Origin: Nitrososphaerota archaeon
Lineage (GTDB): Archaea > Thermoproteota > Nitrososphaeria > Nitrososphaerales > Nitrosopumilaceae
Assembly: GCA_022562615.1 (NCBI GenBank)
Contig: JADFOW010000004.1
Coordinates: forward strand, 1 to 58,598
DNA: 58,598 bases
Direction of reading: 5' to 3'
Of the stretch, positions 17,215 to 25,008 are shown one piece after another. The first letter of the stretch is position 1. Each line of letters starts with the position of its first letter. Below the pieces are notes generated by a model. It was not told the origin of the DNA. It saw only the letters and a program-made list of their open reading frames with translations, and did not search any database. Made by a program: the position numbers and the translations under genes.

Positions 17215-18513
17215 ATGTATTCTGTAATTTTAACAGAATTTGGAATTTCAGTTTTCAATGAAGAGAAACTTGAAAAAACATTTCCATTTTCAGAACCAGT
17301 AAAGGATTACCTTTCTGTTAAAAATAAAGAAAGTAAATTAAATGAATTGGTTGATTTTCTAAGTTTACTTCAACGCGGATTTACAACAAATGATTCGTCT
17401 TTAGTTCATTTACTAAAAAAAAATTCTATTGATATTCAACTAATGGAAGAGGTAGAATTAGAGAGAATTCAATCCTCCAAACCTCAGATAATAGTAGATT
17501 CCGGATTTGCCCAAAATATTCCTGAAACCCTCAGTAAATTAAGAGAGTTTGCCATTGGATTATCCTCCTCCAAAGTTACCAAAATATCTGAAAGTCCAGA
17601 CTTGCATATTATCCAAGCAATTGGATCACTAGATGAAATTGATAAAATTGCAAACGCTCTCAGTTCAAGATTAAGAGAATGGTATGGATTACATTTTCCA
17701 GAATTAGAAAACGTAATTGATAGCATTAATGGATATGCCCAAATTGTTATTGCAGGAAAACGAGACTCTTTAACAAAAAAAGTTTTTGAAGATGCAGGAT
17801 TTCCAGATTCAAAAGTAGAAATGTTATCTGTGATTGCATCAAAAAGCAGAGGAGGAGATATTTCAGAAAAAAATTTGAAAATTGTTCAATCTATGGCACA
17901 GGAGATGTTGGACCTTCATGAGCTTAGAAAAAATCTAGAAGAACATGTTGAGTCAGAGATGGGAATCGTTGCACCAAACCTTTCAGCTATATTGGGGGCT
18001 ACAGTAGGTGCAAGAATTCTTGGAAGAGCTGGAAGTTTAGTAAAACTTGCATCCATGCCTGCAAGTACAGTTCAGGTAATAGGTGCTGAAAAAGCACTGT
18101 TTAGATCCCTGAAGACAGGAGCTCAACCCCCAAAACATGGAATATTATTCCAACATACATTGGTACATGCAGCGCCTAGATGGCAAAGGGGAAAAATTGC
18201 AAGAGCAATTGCAGCAAAGGCCGTAATAGCAGGAAGAGTTGATGTTTATGGAGAGGGAATTAATGAATCCCTTCTTGAAAAACTTAATGTCAGAATAAAA
18301 GAAATTGGTGAAAAATACGAAACTCCTCCTGAGAGAGAAACAAAAAGATTTGATTCTTCATGGCAAGATAAAAGAGATTTTGATAGGAGGAGTGATGGAT
18401 TTTCGCGAGGAGGCCGAATTGACTCTAAGAGAAAAGATAACAAACCTCATAACGAAAGAAGAAACTCTAAACAAAATAAGAATAAAAAGAGAAAGAAATT
18501 TGGAAGAAGGTAA
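17215..18513 (+). CDS. nop5: C/D box sRNP core protein Nop5 (Nop56/58)
   Basis: 432 residues from ATG 17215. N-terminal domain binds fibrillarin; a coiled coil (about 220-250: L-D-L-H-E-L-R-K-N-L-E-E-H-V) leads to the NOP domain with N-L-S-A-I-L-G-A-T-V-G-A-R-I-L and A-S-T-V-Q-V-I-G-A-E-K-A-L-F-R-S-L, then the H-G-I-L-F-Q-H signature. The last 60 residues are Arg/Lys/Asp/Asn-rich low complexity. Nop5 bridges L7Ae-bound guide RNA and fibrillarin for rRNA 2'-O-methylation. Fibrillarin follows, overlapping. Confidence 0.94.
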   Translation: MYSVILTEFGISVFNEEKLEKTFPFSEPVKDYLSVKNKESKLNELVDFLSLLQRGFTTNDSSLVHLLKKNSIDIQLMEEVELERIQSSKPQIIVDSGFAQNIPETLSKLREFAIGLSSSKVTKISESPDLHIIQAIGSLDEIDKIANALSSRLREWYGLHFPELENVIDSINGYAQIVIAGKRDSLTKKVFEDAGFPDSKVEMLSVIASKSRGGDISEKNLKIVQSMAQEMLDLHELRKNLEEHVESEMGIVAPNLSAILGATVGARILGRAGSLVKLASMPASTVQVIGAEKALFRSLKTGAQPPKHGILFQHTLVHAAPRWQRGKIARAIAAKAVIAGRVDVYGEGINESLLEKLNVRIKEIGEKYETPPERETKRFDSSWQDKRDFDRRSDGFSRGGRIDSKRKDNKPHNERRNSKQNKNKKRKKFGRR

Positions 18514-19174
18514 TCAAGGATTTTTCTGGATAAAATCAGAAGGAGAAAGAAAATTAGCCACTGAAAATTTAGTGGTGGGAAATCAAGTTTACAAAGAAAA
18601 ATTAATTACAAAAAAAAGAATAGAGTACAGACTTTGGGAACCCTTTAGAAGTAAATTAGCTGCGGCAATTATGAATGGACTAGAAGTATTTCCGTTTCAA
18701 AATAAATCAACAGTATTATATCTCGGTGTATCTACAGGAACTACTATTAGTCATATTTCAGATATTGTTGGACCCAATGGAATTATTTTTGGTATTGAGC
18801 ATGCAAGTAGAGTAGCAAGAGATTTTTTAGATAGAGTAGCAACATACAGAAAGAATATTATTCCAATTTTACAAGATGCAAGAAAACCTAAAGAGTATTT
18901 TTCTATATTTGGGAAAGTAGATGTAGTGTATGTAGATATTGCTCAACCGGATCAAACTGAAATAGCAATTACAAATTGTAAAATGTATCTCAAAAAAAAT
19001 GGTTATTTATTTCTGGTAATCAAGACTAGAAGCATAGATGTAACAAAACCACCCAAGCAAATCATCAATGAAGAGATACAAAAAATAAAAGAAAATTTTG
19101 ATATTTTACAAACAATCGATTTACATCCTTATGATAAGGATCATGCTATTTTAATTGCTAAATTTCAAGTCTAG
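18500..19174 (+). CDS. flpA: Fibrillarin, C/D box rRNA/tRNA 2'-O-methyltransferase
   Basis: From TTG 18500 the protein is 224 residues, matching archaeal fibrillarins. Motifs: Y-R-L-W-E-P-F-R-S-K-L-A-A-A-I, V-L-Y-L-G-V-S-T-G-T-T (SAM), V-V-Y-V-D-I-A-Q-P-D-Q-T-E, and I-K-T-R-S-I-D-V-T-K-P-P. The frame is open upstream to 18305 with an ATG at 18395, which would add a charged 35-residue extension overlapping the low-complexity tail of nop5; I consider that unlikely. Partner of Nop5 and L7Ae, guided by C/D sRNAs. Confidence 0.9.
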   Translation: MEEGNQGFFWIKSEGERKLATENLVVGNQVYKEKLITKKRIEYRLWEPFRSKLAAAIMNGLEVFPFQNKSTVLYLGVSTGTTISHISDIVGPNGIIFGIEHASRVARDFLDRVATYRKNIIPILQDARKPKEYFSIFGKVDVVYVDIAQPDQTEIAITNCKMYLKKNGYLFLVIKTRSIDVTKPPKQIINEEIQKIKENFDILQTIDLHPYDKDHAILIAKFQV

Positions 19175-19791
19175 TTTTTATCAATAATTTTTTGAGCGGG
19201 CTTCCAACTTTTACGCACAAAATTAGGCATGATTTTTTGAGTCTTGTAATATTTTTTGACAAAATTAATGGTTTTACGATCCGAAGGATATCCACTCCCC
19301 AGATCATGATCTTTTCGGAGACGAGTAATTACCTTATCTCGGGTAACTTTGGCGATTATTGAAGCGGCAGAAACTACAATAAACCTAGAATCTGCGTGGT
19401 GATAAGAACGAATTTTATTATTATTTGATAATCTGGAAATTTCTTTTCCAAATCGTTTTGGATTCACATCACATGAATCCACAAAAGATGTGTCAGGATT
19501 TAATTTTGATATAACTTTTGCCATGTATTTTGCCTCAAGTTTATTCAAACCGTGTTTTTTAACACTGTTGTCTATAGATTTGGGAGATATTTTTGCGACA
19601 TAGTAACTATCCACAATTAAAATTATTTTCTTGTAGAGTTTTTCACGTGTTTTTGCTGTAAGTTTTTTTGAATCTTTAACTCCTAATGCCGAAAGTTTGG
19701 GAATTTTTGTTTTTTCAATTAAGATACCTGCAATAACAAGAGGCCCCAACAAAGAACCTCTTCCAGCATCATCAACACCACAAATTTGCAT
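19171..19791 (-). CDS. rnhB: Ribonuclease HII
   Basis: 206 residues from ATG 19791, which lies 26 nt after a minus-strand TATA-like element (19813-19820); TTG 19803 would add four residues. Opening motif G-V-D-D-A-G-R-G-S-L-L-G-P-L; later S-F-V-D-S-C-D, A-S-I-I-A-K-V-T-R-D and G-S-G-Y-P-S-D are family signatures. It cleaves RNA in RNA-DNA hybrids, including single ribonucleotides. The usual catalytic Asp-Glu pair at the start (G-I-D-E-A-G-R-G) is Asp-Asp here. Confidence 0.9.
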   Translation of the reverse strand: MQICGVDDAGRGSLLGPLVIAGILIEKTKIPKLSALGVKDSKKLTAKTREKLYKKIILIVDSYYVAKISPKSIDNSVKKHGLNKLEAKYMAKVISKLNPDTSFVDSCDVNPKRFGKEISRLSNNNKIRSYHHADSRFIVVSAASIIAKVTRDKVITRLRKDHDLGSGYPSDRKTINFVKKYYKTQKIMPNFVRKSWKPAQKIIDKN

Positions 19792-19812
19792 AAATTTTGT
19801 CAAAGACTACAA

Positions 19813-19829
19813 GTATTAAACCATTATAC
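19813..19829. promoter_or_regulatory. Back-to-back TATA boxes, rnhB and trm1
   Basis: GTATTAAA (19813-19820, read as TTTAATAC on the minus strand) serves rnhB. CATTATAC (19822-19829) serves trm1, whose TTG is 27 nt from its centre. The two promoters are adjacent in a 61-nt divergent spacer, so their initiation complexes would compete for space. Confidence 0.55.
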
Positions 19830-19852
19830 ATCTAATAGAATTAGAATAATAA

Positions 19853-20995
19853 TTGCAAATTACGGATGATTCATTTGAAGAAATTATAGAAGGTCAAACA
19901 AAACTCCTAGTTCCAAAAAAGTCGATGACAGATACAGTGCCACCAAAGGAACCAGCATTTTTTAATCCAAAAGCAAAATTAAATAGAGATTTTTCAATTA
20001 TTGTATATGGCGCATTCTTAAAAAATTTTGAAGGTCCAAAAATTTTTCTTGAAGGGTTATCAGGAATTGGAGCTAGAGGATTACGTGTAGCAAATGAGTT
20101 AAAAGTAGATAATGTTATCATAAATGACTTAAATCCCTCAGCTTTAGAATTAGCAAAATATTCAGGGAAATTAAATAATTTACGAAATGTTGAATTTTCT
20201 GAAAATGAGATATGTAGATTTTTCAGTCAGTACTCAAAAAAAGATAACCGAGGTTCAATCGTTGATATCGACCCATTTGGTTCTCCCTCTCCATTTTTTG
20301 ACTGTGGATTAAGAGCTACCATGCATGGTGGAATTTTGTCCTGTACAGCCACAGATTTACAAGTATTAAATGGCCTTTTTCAAAATTCCTGCAAGAGAAA
20401 ATACGGAGGAATTCCTATAAGAACAGAATATGGAAATGAAATTGCAATTAGGTTAATTCTTGGTTGTCTTAGATTAGTTGCAGGTCGATTGGGACTAGAG
20501 ATTATTCCTCTTTACGTTGAAAGTAATATGCATTATTACAGAACTTACGTTAAAGTGCATAAAAGACCAGATCAAAAAGAAAATCTAGGATATGTTACAC
20601 ATTGCAAGAATTGCGGTCATCGAAAAATAATGCTAGAAAAAAATATTCGTTGTGAATTATGTGAATCCAAAAATAATATTGCAGGAACATTATGGATTGA
20701 CAAAATTTTTGATAAAGAATTTGTAGAACAAATGATTTTGAAATCTTCTGAATTAACTGTAGACAAGAGGTGTGAAAAAACTTTGAGGAAGTGTTTAGCA
20801 GAATCAGATATGCCTGGAATTTATTTTACACTGGATGAAATTGCATCCAGAATGAAATCATCACCACCTAAGCTGGAAGAGGCAATAAATAAATTACAAA
20901 ATAATGGATTCATAGCAAGTTCTACTTCATTTAATCCAACTGGTTTTAGAACAAATGCAACCATTAAGGAAATAATTACCGTAATTTCAGATTAA
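19853..20995 (+). CDS. trm1: tRNA (guanine26-N2)-dimethyltransferase
   Basis: 380 residues, TTG start fixed by the TATA box at 19822-19829. Motifs: A-F-F-N-P-K-A-K-L-N-R-D near 40, L-S-G-I-G-A-R-G-L-R (SAM), I-I-N-D-L-N-P-S-A, and V-D-I-D-P-F-G-S-P-S catalytic region. A C-terminal zinc knuckle uses C-K-N-C-G and C-E-L-C. It forms m2,2G26 at the tRNA elbow. Its 3' end overlaps the convergent FtsJ gene by 4 nt. Confidence 0.93.
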   Translation: MQITDDSFEEIIEGQTKLLVPKKSMTDTVPPKEPAFFNPKAKLNRDFSIIVYGAFLKNFEGPKIFLEGLSGIGARGLRVANELKVDNVIINDLNPSALELAKYSGKLNNLRNVEFSENEICRFFSQYSKKDNRGSIVDIDPFGSPSPFFDCGLRATMHGGILSCTATDLQVLNGLFQNSCKRKYGGIPIRTEYGNEIAIRLILGCLRLVAGRLGLEIIPLYVESNMHYYRTYVKVHKRPDQKENLGYVTHCKNCGHRKIMLEKNIRCELCESKNNIAGTLWIDKIFDKEFVEQMILKSSELTVDKRCEKTLRKCLAESDMPGIYFTLDEIASRMKSSPPKLEEAINKLQNNGFIASSTSFNPTGFRTNATIKEIITVISD

Positions 20996-21585
20996 CCCGT
21001 ATATCCTAGACAAACATAGTATAATTCACTACTTTGTTTTCTGCTTGCAGGGGGTTTTGTGAGATTTATTCGTGTAAATTTCTTCTTTACAAAATCTCTA
21101 AACTCCAAAGAATATTGGCCATCAAATATCTTGAAGACCGCATTTCCTTTATGTGCAAGTACTTTATCCATAATTTTTGTGCAGTCATAATTCAATGAAA
21201 TTTGTTTTGAGTGATCAATGATCCAATTTCCAGAAATATGTGGAGAAAGGTCGCAAATTACTGAGTTAACTTTTCGTCCAAAATATTCTAAGATTTCATC
21301 AACTATTGATTCGTCTTCAATATTACCTCGTATAATATGGGCACCAGGTATTTCTTCAACATAAGATAGGTCAACTCCCATTACCTTTCCTTTGTTTCCT
21401 GCTAGTTTGACTGCAATTTGAGTCCATCCACCCGGAGCGCATCCTAGATCAAGTACATAAAAACCAGGTCCAATAAGACGATAGGATTGATTTAGTTCTT
21501 TGAGTTTGTATGCAGATCTGCTACGAAATCCTTGCTCGTGAGCTAGATTTCTATAATAGTCTCGTCTTGCGTCTCGTAATCTCAT
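20992..21585 (-). CDS. rlmE: 23S rRNA 2'-O-ribose methyltransferase (FtsJ/RlmE)
   Basis: 197 residues. R-S-R-S-A-Y-K-L near 20, V-L-D-L-G-C-A-P-G-G-W-T-Q (SAM), V-I-C-D-L-S-P-H-I-S-G and F-K-I-F-D-G, then S-S-E-L-Y-Y-V: the K-D-K-E catalytic tetrad of the FtsJ family is intact. The target is probably a uridine in the peptidyl-transferase A loop. It overlaps the upstream TFE-beta gene by 4 nt, so the two are co-transcribed. Confidence 0.9.
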   Translation of the reverse strand: MRLRDARRDYYRNLAHEQGFRSRSAYKLKELNQSYRLIGPGFYVLDLGCAPGGWTQIAVKLAGNKGKVMGVDLSYVEEIPGAHIIRGNIEDESIVDEILEYFGRKVNSVICDLSPHISGNWIIDHSKQISLNYDCTKIMDKVLAHKGNAVFKIFDGQYSLEFRDFVKKKFTRINLTKPPASRKQSSELYYVCLGYTG

Positions 21586-22214
21586 TTGATTTTCAAAGGT
21601 TTTTTCATTTCAGCAATTACCCAATCCTCAATTAATTGACATGACCTAGGACTGATCTCTCCTTCAAGTGAACATTTCTGTTCTACGGGACAAACAAGAC
21701 ATGGTGCATTAACAATTGATTGAGTGCTAATCGGAGTTTTCTTTAAAATTAGTTTGTAAGTCCAACGTTCTTTTTCAAGAATTTTTTCACGATATATTGT
21801 TCCCATTCTTTCTAGTTTTAATGCAAGACGTGAACCATCTCTACTACTAAGTTTAAGTTTTTTCCAGAGGTCACTTTGGAACATTCCATCTGATTCTTTT
21901 TCAGCTAAAATATCACAAACTCGTGCGGTCAATCTATCCATGTCCACTTTTTCAATTTGAAAATTCTCAATTTCGTTATCTGTTAATTGTTCTTCTAATT
22001 CTTCCTCTAATGTTTTTTCTTCTTGTTTTTTAATTTCTTCTAGTTCTTTCTTTGTAGGCTTTTTTGGTTTGGATGGTTTTTCTTCTGCTTTCTTTGTAGT
22101 CTTTTTTGGTTTGGATGGTTTAGCATTTAGAATTTTTGCTTTTTCCTTTAGAATATCTAATTCTGCTTTGATTTTTGCAGCTTGTTCAATTGGAGTATCT
22201 TTTTTCTTTACCAT
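21582..22214 (-). CDS. Transcription factor TFE-beta (RPC39/RPC34 homologue) with Fe-S motif
   Basis: 210 residues. The winged helix (about 92-160) contains K-E-S-D-G-M-F-Q-S-D-L-W-K-K-L and R-M-G-T-I-Y-R-E. The C-terminus has P-C-L-V-C-P-V-E-Q-K-C and G-E-I-S-P-R-S-C-Q-L-I-E-D-W, with Cys 172, 175, 181 and 192. This matches the C-terminal cluster motif of Pol III subunit RPC39 and archaeal TFE-beta, where it binds 4Fe-4S. TFE-beta works with TFE-alpha and the RpoE/F stalk during promoter opening. The N-terminal 80 residues are an unusual Lys/Pro/Thr-rich repeat region. Confidence 0.85.
   Translation of the reverse strand: MVKKKDTPIEQAAKIKAELDILKEKAKILNAKPSKPKKTTKKAEEKPSKPKKPTKKELEEIKKQEEKTLEEELEEQLTDNEIENFQIEKVDMDRLTARVCDILAEKESDGMFQSDLWKKLKLSSRDGSRLALKLERMGTIYREKILEKERWTYKLILKKTPISTQSIVNAPCLVCPVEQKCSLEGEISPRSCQLIEDWVIAEMKKPLKIK
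22047..22121. repeat. 42-bp-period tandem repeat inside the TFE-beta gene
   Basis: The 21-mer starting CTTTTTTGGTTTGG occurs at 22059-22079 and again at 22101-22121. The upstream flanks are also similar. It encodes two copies of K-P-S-K-P-K-K-x-T-K-K in the basic N-terminal linker and keeps the frame (14 codons). Confidence 0.75.
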
Positions 22215-22268
22215 AAAGTCACCGATTTTTAATAATTTTATTAATTTTCATCATAATACAATTCATTC

Positions 22269-22733
22269 CTATTTAACAGTAAATTTCTCACTTGTAGTTA
22301 TACTATTCTTTTGGTTTTTGTCAAGCATATCTACTACTAATTCATACTGACCAGGAGTATCAACTATTTCCGAAAATCTTTCCTTATTGGGAAGAAATTG
22401 ATTATTATCATCAAAACATTGTTTGAAATAACCACTCTGAGTTATTGCGTTTTCTTTTCCAGAAGTGTATATTGTAACATAAAGATCTCCACATGAAAAC
22501 GATAAATCATCAACTATTACTTGAATTTGAACGGGTTCTGAAATTGAATATTGTTGTTTCAATCCAATAATTTTAATTGATTCGTTAGGTGAGATTTCTC
22601 CAATTGAACCAATTTGCAATAAATTTAGTTCACGGCCAGGATCTTGAAGAATATCTACCATCACTACAGAACCAAAAATTACAGAAAAAACTACTGGTAA
22701 GACAAACACAACATAAGTTAACCTCTTGGCCAT
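22269..22733 (-). CDS. Secreted or membrane-anchored hypothetical protein
   Basis: 154 residues. The first 28 residues form a signal peptide or single anchor (basic start then V-V-F-V-L-P-V-V-F-S-V-I-F-G). The remainder is a beta-rich extracytoplasmic domain with Y-S-I-S-E-P-V-Q-I-Q-V and P-G-Q-Y-E-L-V-V-D, resembling an Ig-like/CARDB-type fold. Two Cys (about 78 and 106) may form a disulfide. Function unknown. Confidence 0.65.
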   Translation of the reverse strand: MAKRLTYVVFVLPVVFSVIFGSVVMVDILQDPGRELNLLQIGSIGEISPNESIKIIGLKQQYSISEPVQIQVIVDDLSFSCGDLYVTIYTSGKENAITQSGYFKQCFDDNNQFLPNKERFSEIVDTPGQYELVVDMLDKNQKNSITTSEKFTVK

Positions 22734-22834
22734 TTTGATTTCTCATGGGTGATTGCCCTATATCTATTTAGCAAAATTCAAGTTGAGAGTAATTTGACGA
22801 ATGAGTTAAATCGTAGTCAACTAAGTATCGCTAG

Positions 22835-24934
22835 ATGCGACTTAGAAAATTTAGAGTTAGGGCATTTCGTTGCATTCATGATTCAAGTGAAATAACTGTT
22901 GGTGATTTGGCAGCATTTGTTGGAAAAAATGAAAGTGGAAAAACAACAATCTTGCAGGCCCTTACTCTATTAAATAAAGATGAAAGCGTCTCAGAGTTAG
23001 ATCTTTGTGATGAAATGGCTGAAGAGCTTAAAGAAGAGATTAGATTAGTAGAGGGAGAATTTGATTTAAACTCTAATGAGACTAGTATTATTAAGAAAAA
23101 ATTTCCAAATTTACCTGAGATAAAGAAAATTAAATTGTTTAGGACAAATAAAAAGCCTAAAGTTCAGTATGAATTTGAAAATGTAAAAATCAGCGAAAAA
23201 TCTGACGGTGGGTTAAATTCTTGGGATAATTTTTCCAAACGAATGTTAGATTTTCTAGAAACAATTCCAAATCATCTTCGAATACAAGTTAATACAAAAT
23301 TCTTTGAGGGTCCATTTCCAAAAAATCAAGTAAGTTTTGATACCGGTTTGGCCGAGTTTAATAACCAATTTCACGTAGTCGCAATACAAGACCCAAAAGT
23401 AATCGAAGAATGGGACAAAATTTACTCTAGTAGTGAAAACCAATTTTCCAATTTACTTTCAGGTGGTAGTGAAAAGATCGCTTTAGAGAATTTTATTTCA
23501 GCTGAATTGCATCCAAGATTTGTATATTTTTCAGATTATAAAAAAATCTATGGAAATATAAATTTGAATGAATACCTTCTAGAAGAAAAAGGAGAAAAAG
23601 TAGAATCAGTAGAATCTGTTGAAGAATTTGACAAAGCAGAAACTGTTAGAAATCTTTTCTATTTAGCAGAATTAGATATTAATGAATTAGAGGCAGTCAA
23701 GAACAGTCCATCAAAAACTATCAAACTCCTTAATGCTGGTAGTATTAGATTAACTAAAAAGCTAAACCCCACATGGAAAGGCGACCCAATTCATGTCGAT
23801 TTAAGATACAATCCAGGGAACATCATGAGTGTTGTAATTTCAGATATTCATAGAGATGGAACGGTAACAAACACTGGTTTGTTAAATAGAAGAGCTGAGG
23901 GTTTTAAATGGACTTTTTCTTTTATTGTAAACTTTGCTGCAGAAACTCAGAGAGCTGAACTAAAAGAGGCAATACTACTTTTAGACGAGCCTGCAAGAAA
24001 TCTTCATCCAACTCAGCAAAAGGGAATTTGTGATCTTTTACAAAACCTTGCAGGATCTAATCAAGTTCTGTATGCAACACATTCACCATTCATGATTTTT
24101 GATTATACACCTGGGAATTTGTTAGTGGTAGAACTAGATAAAAGAAAACATCTTAGCCGAATCTTTTATGATTATTGGAATGCTGATGATGATACCCTCA
24201 TACCCATCCTTTATGGATTATCAAGAGGATTAGTTGAATCTATTATAGATAGAGAGATTGGTAGAAATTCACGACCTGTTATTATTGTAGAAACAATGTC
24301 TGATTCCATGTACCTAAATTCTTTTGACAAGTTTTTACAAGACCCAAACATTTCAATGAATCCACTAAACATTGTATCTGCTTTTAACAAAATGGCAGTA
24401 TTACCACTTGCAATATTCTATAGAAATCATGGATACAATACATTCGTTTTATTAGATAATACAGAAGAATCAAGACAGATTTCTTCTCAACTAACATCAA
24501 ATGAATTTTCTCCAATTCAAACGATATTTTTTGAAAAAGATGGAAAAACAATAGAATCCATTGAAGATTATCTTGTTCTTGAGGATTATCTTTATGCAGT
24601 TAACCAAACATATGAAATTAAACTTAGGCATGAAGGATACTCAAATTTAACCTCTGAAGACGTGATTTCCAAGAAAAAGAAGGGAGTATTGGAAAATTTA
24701 AGGGCGGTTTGGGAGGAACACAAAGACGATGATTGGAATGAATTTGATAATGAAGAGATTACAAGGTATATTTGTGAAAAAATTACTTTGGAGGAGACTG
24801 ATTTTCTTTCAGATAAAACAAAAGATCAATTCCGGTCACTTTATCGCTTAATTGCTGAAAGAATTAGACAATACCAAAATGCTGCTATCACGGTTGATTT
24901 AGACAAATTTCAAAAGCCCAAAAAAAGAGATTAA
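22835..24934 (+). CDS. OLD-like AAA/ABC-type ATPase with TOPRIM-like C-terminus
   Basis: 699 residues. N-terminal ATPase begins F-R-V-R-A-F-R-C-I and Walker A G-K-N-E-S-G-K-T-T (30-38). A long insertion follows, then Walker B L-L-L-D-E-P-A-R-N-L-H-P (about 380) and the switch A-T-H-S-P-F (about 414). The C-terminal part resembles TOPRIM of OLD nucleases: I-I-V-E-T-M-S-D-S (about 483) and V-L-L-D-N-T-E-E (about 538), where the usual DxD is altered. OLD-family proteins act in DNA repair or phage defence. It stands alone, without a partner helicase gene. Confidence 0.75.
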   Translation: MRLRKFRVRAFRCIHDSSEITVGDLAAFVGKNESGKTTILQALTLLNKDESVSELDLCDEMAEELKEEIRLVEGEFDLNSNETSIIKKKFPNLPEIKKIKLFRTNKKPKVQYEFENVKISEKSDGGLNSWDNFSKRMLDFLETIPNHLRIQVNTKFFEGPFPKNQVSFDTGLAEFNNQFHVVAIQDPKVIEEWDKIYSSSENQFSNLLSGGSEKIALENFISAELHPRFVYFSDYKKIYGNINLNEYLLEEKGEKVESVESVEEFDKAETVRNLFYLAELDINELEAVKNSPSKTIKLLNAGSIRLTKKLNPTWKGDPIHVDLRYNPGNIMSVVISDIHRDGTVTNTGLLNRRAEGFKWTFSFIVNFAAETQRAELKEAILLLDEPARNLHPTQQKGICDLLQNLAGSNQVLYATHSPFMIFDYTPGNLLVVELDKRKHLSRIFYDYWNADDDTLIPILYGLSRGLVESIIDREIGRNSRPVIIVETMSDSMYLNSFDKFLQDPNISMNPLNIVSAFNKMAVLPLAIFYRNHGYNTFVLLDNTEESRQISSQLTSNEFSPIQTIFFEKDGKTIESIEDYLVLEDYLYAVNQTYEIKLRHEGYSNLTSEDVISKKKKGVLENLRAVWEEHKDDDWNEFDNEEITRYICEKITLEETDFLSDKTKDQFRSLYRLIAERIRQYQNAAITVDLDKFQKPKKRD

Positions 24935-25008
24935 AGAAGTTTTCTTATGATAAGTACTCAAATTAAAAATTCAAAAAGAAAAAATATCCTTTAAGGTTTA
25001 ATTGAGTG

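Noticed and set aside
22835-24934. Gabija-like defence system
   Set aside because: The GajA-like ATPase has no neighbouring UvrD-type helicase; the flanking genes are a secreted protein and a structural surface protein.
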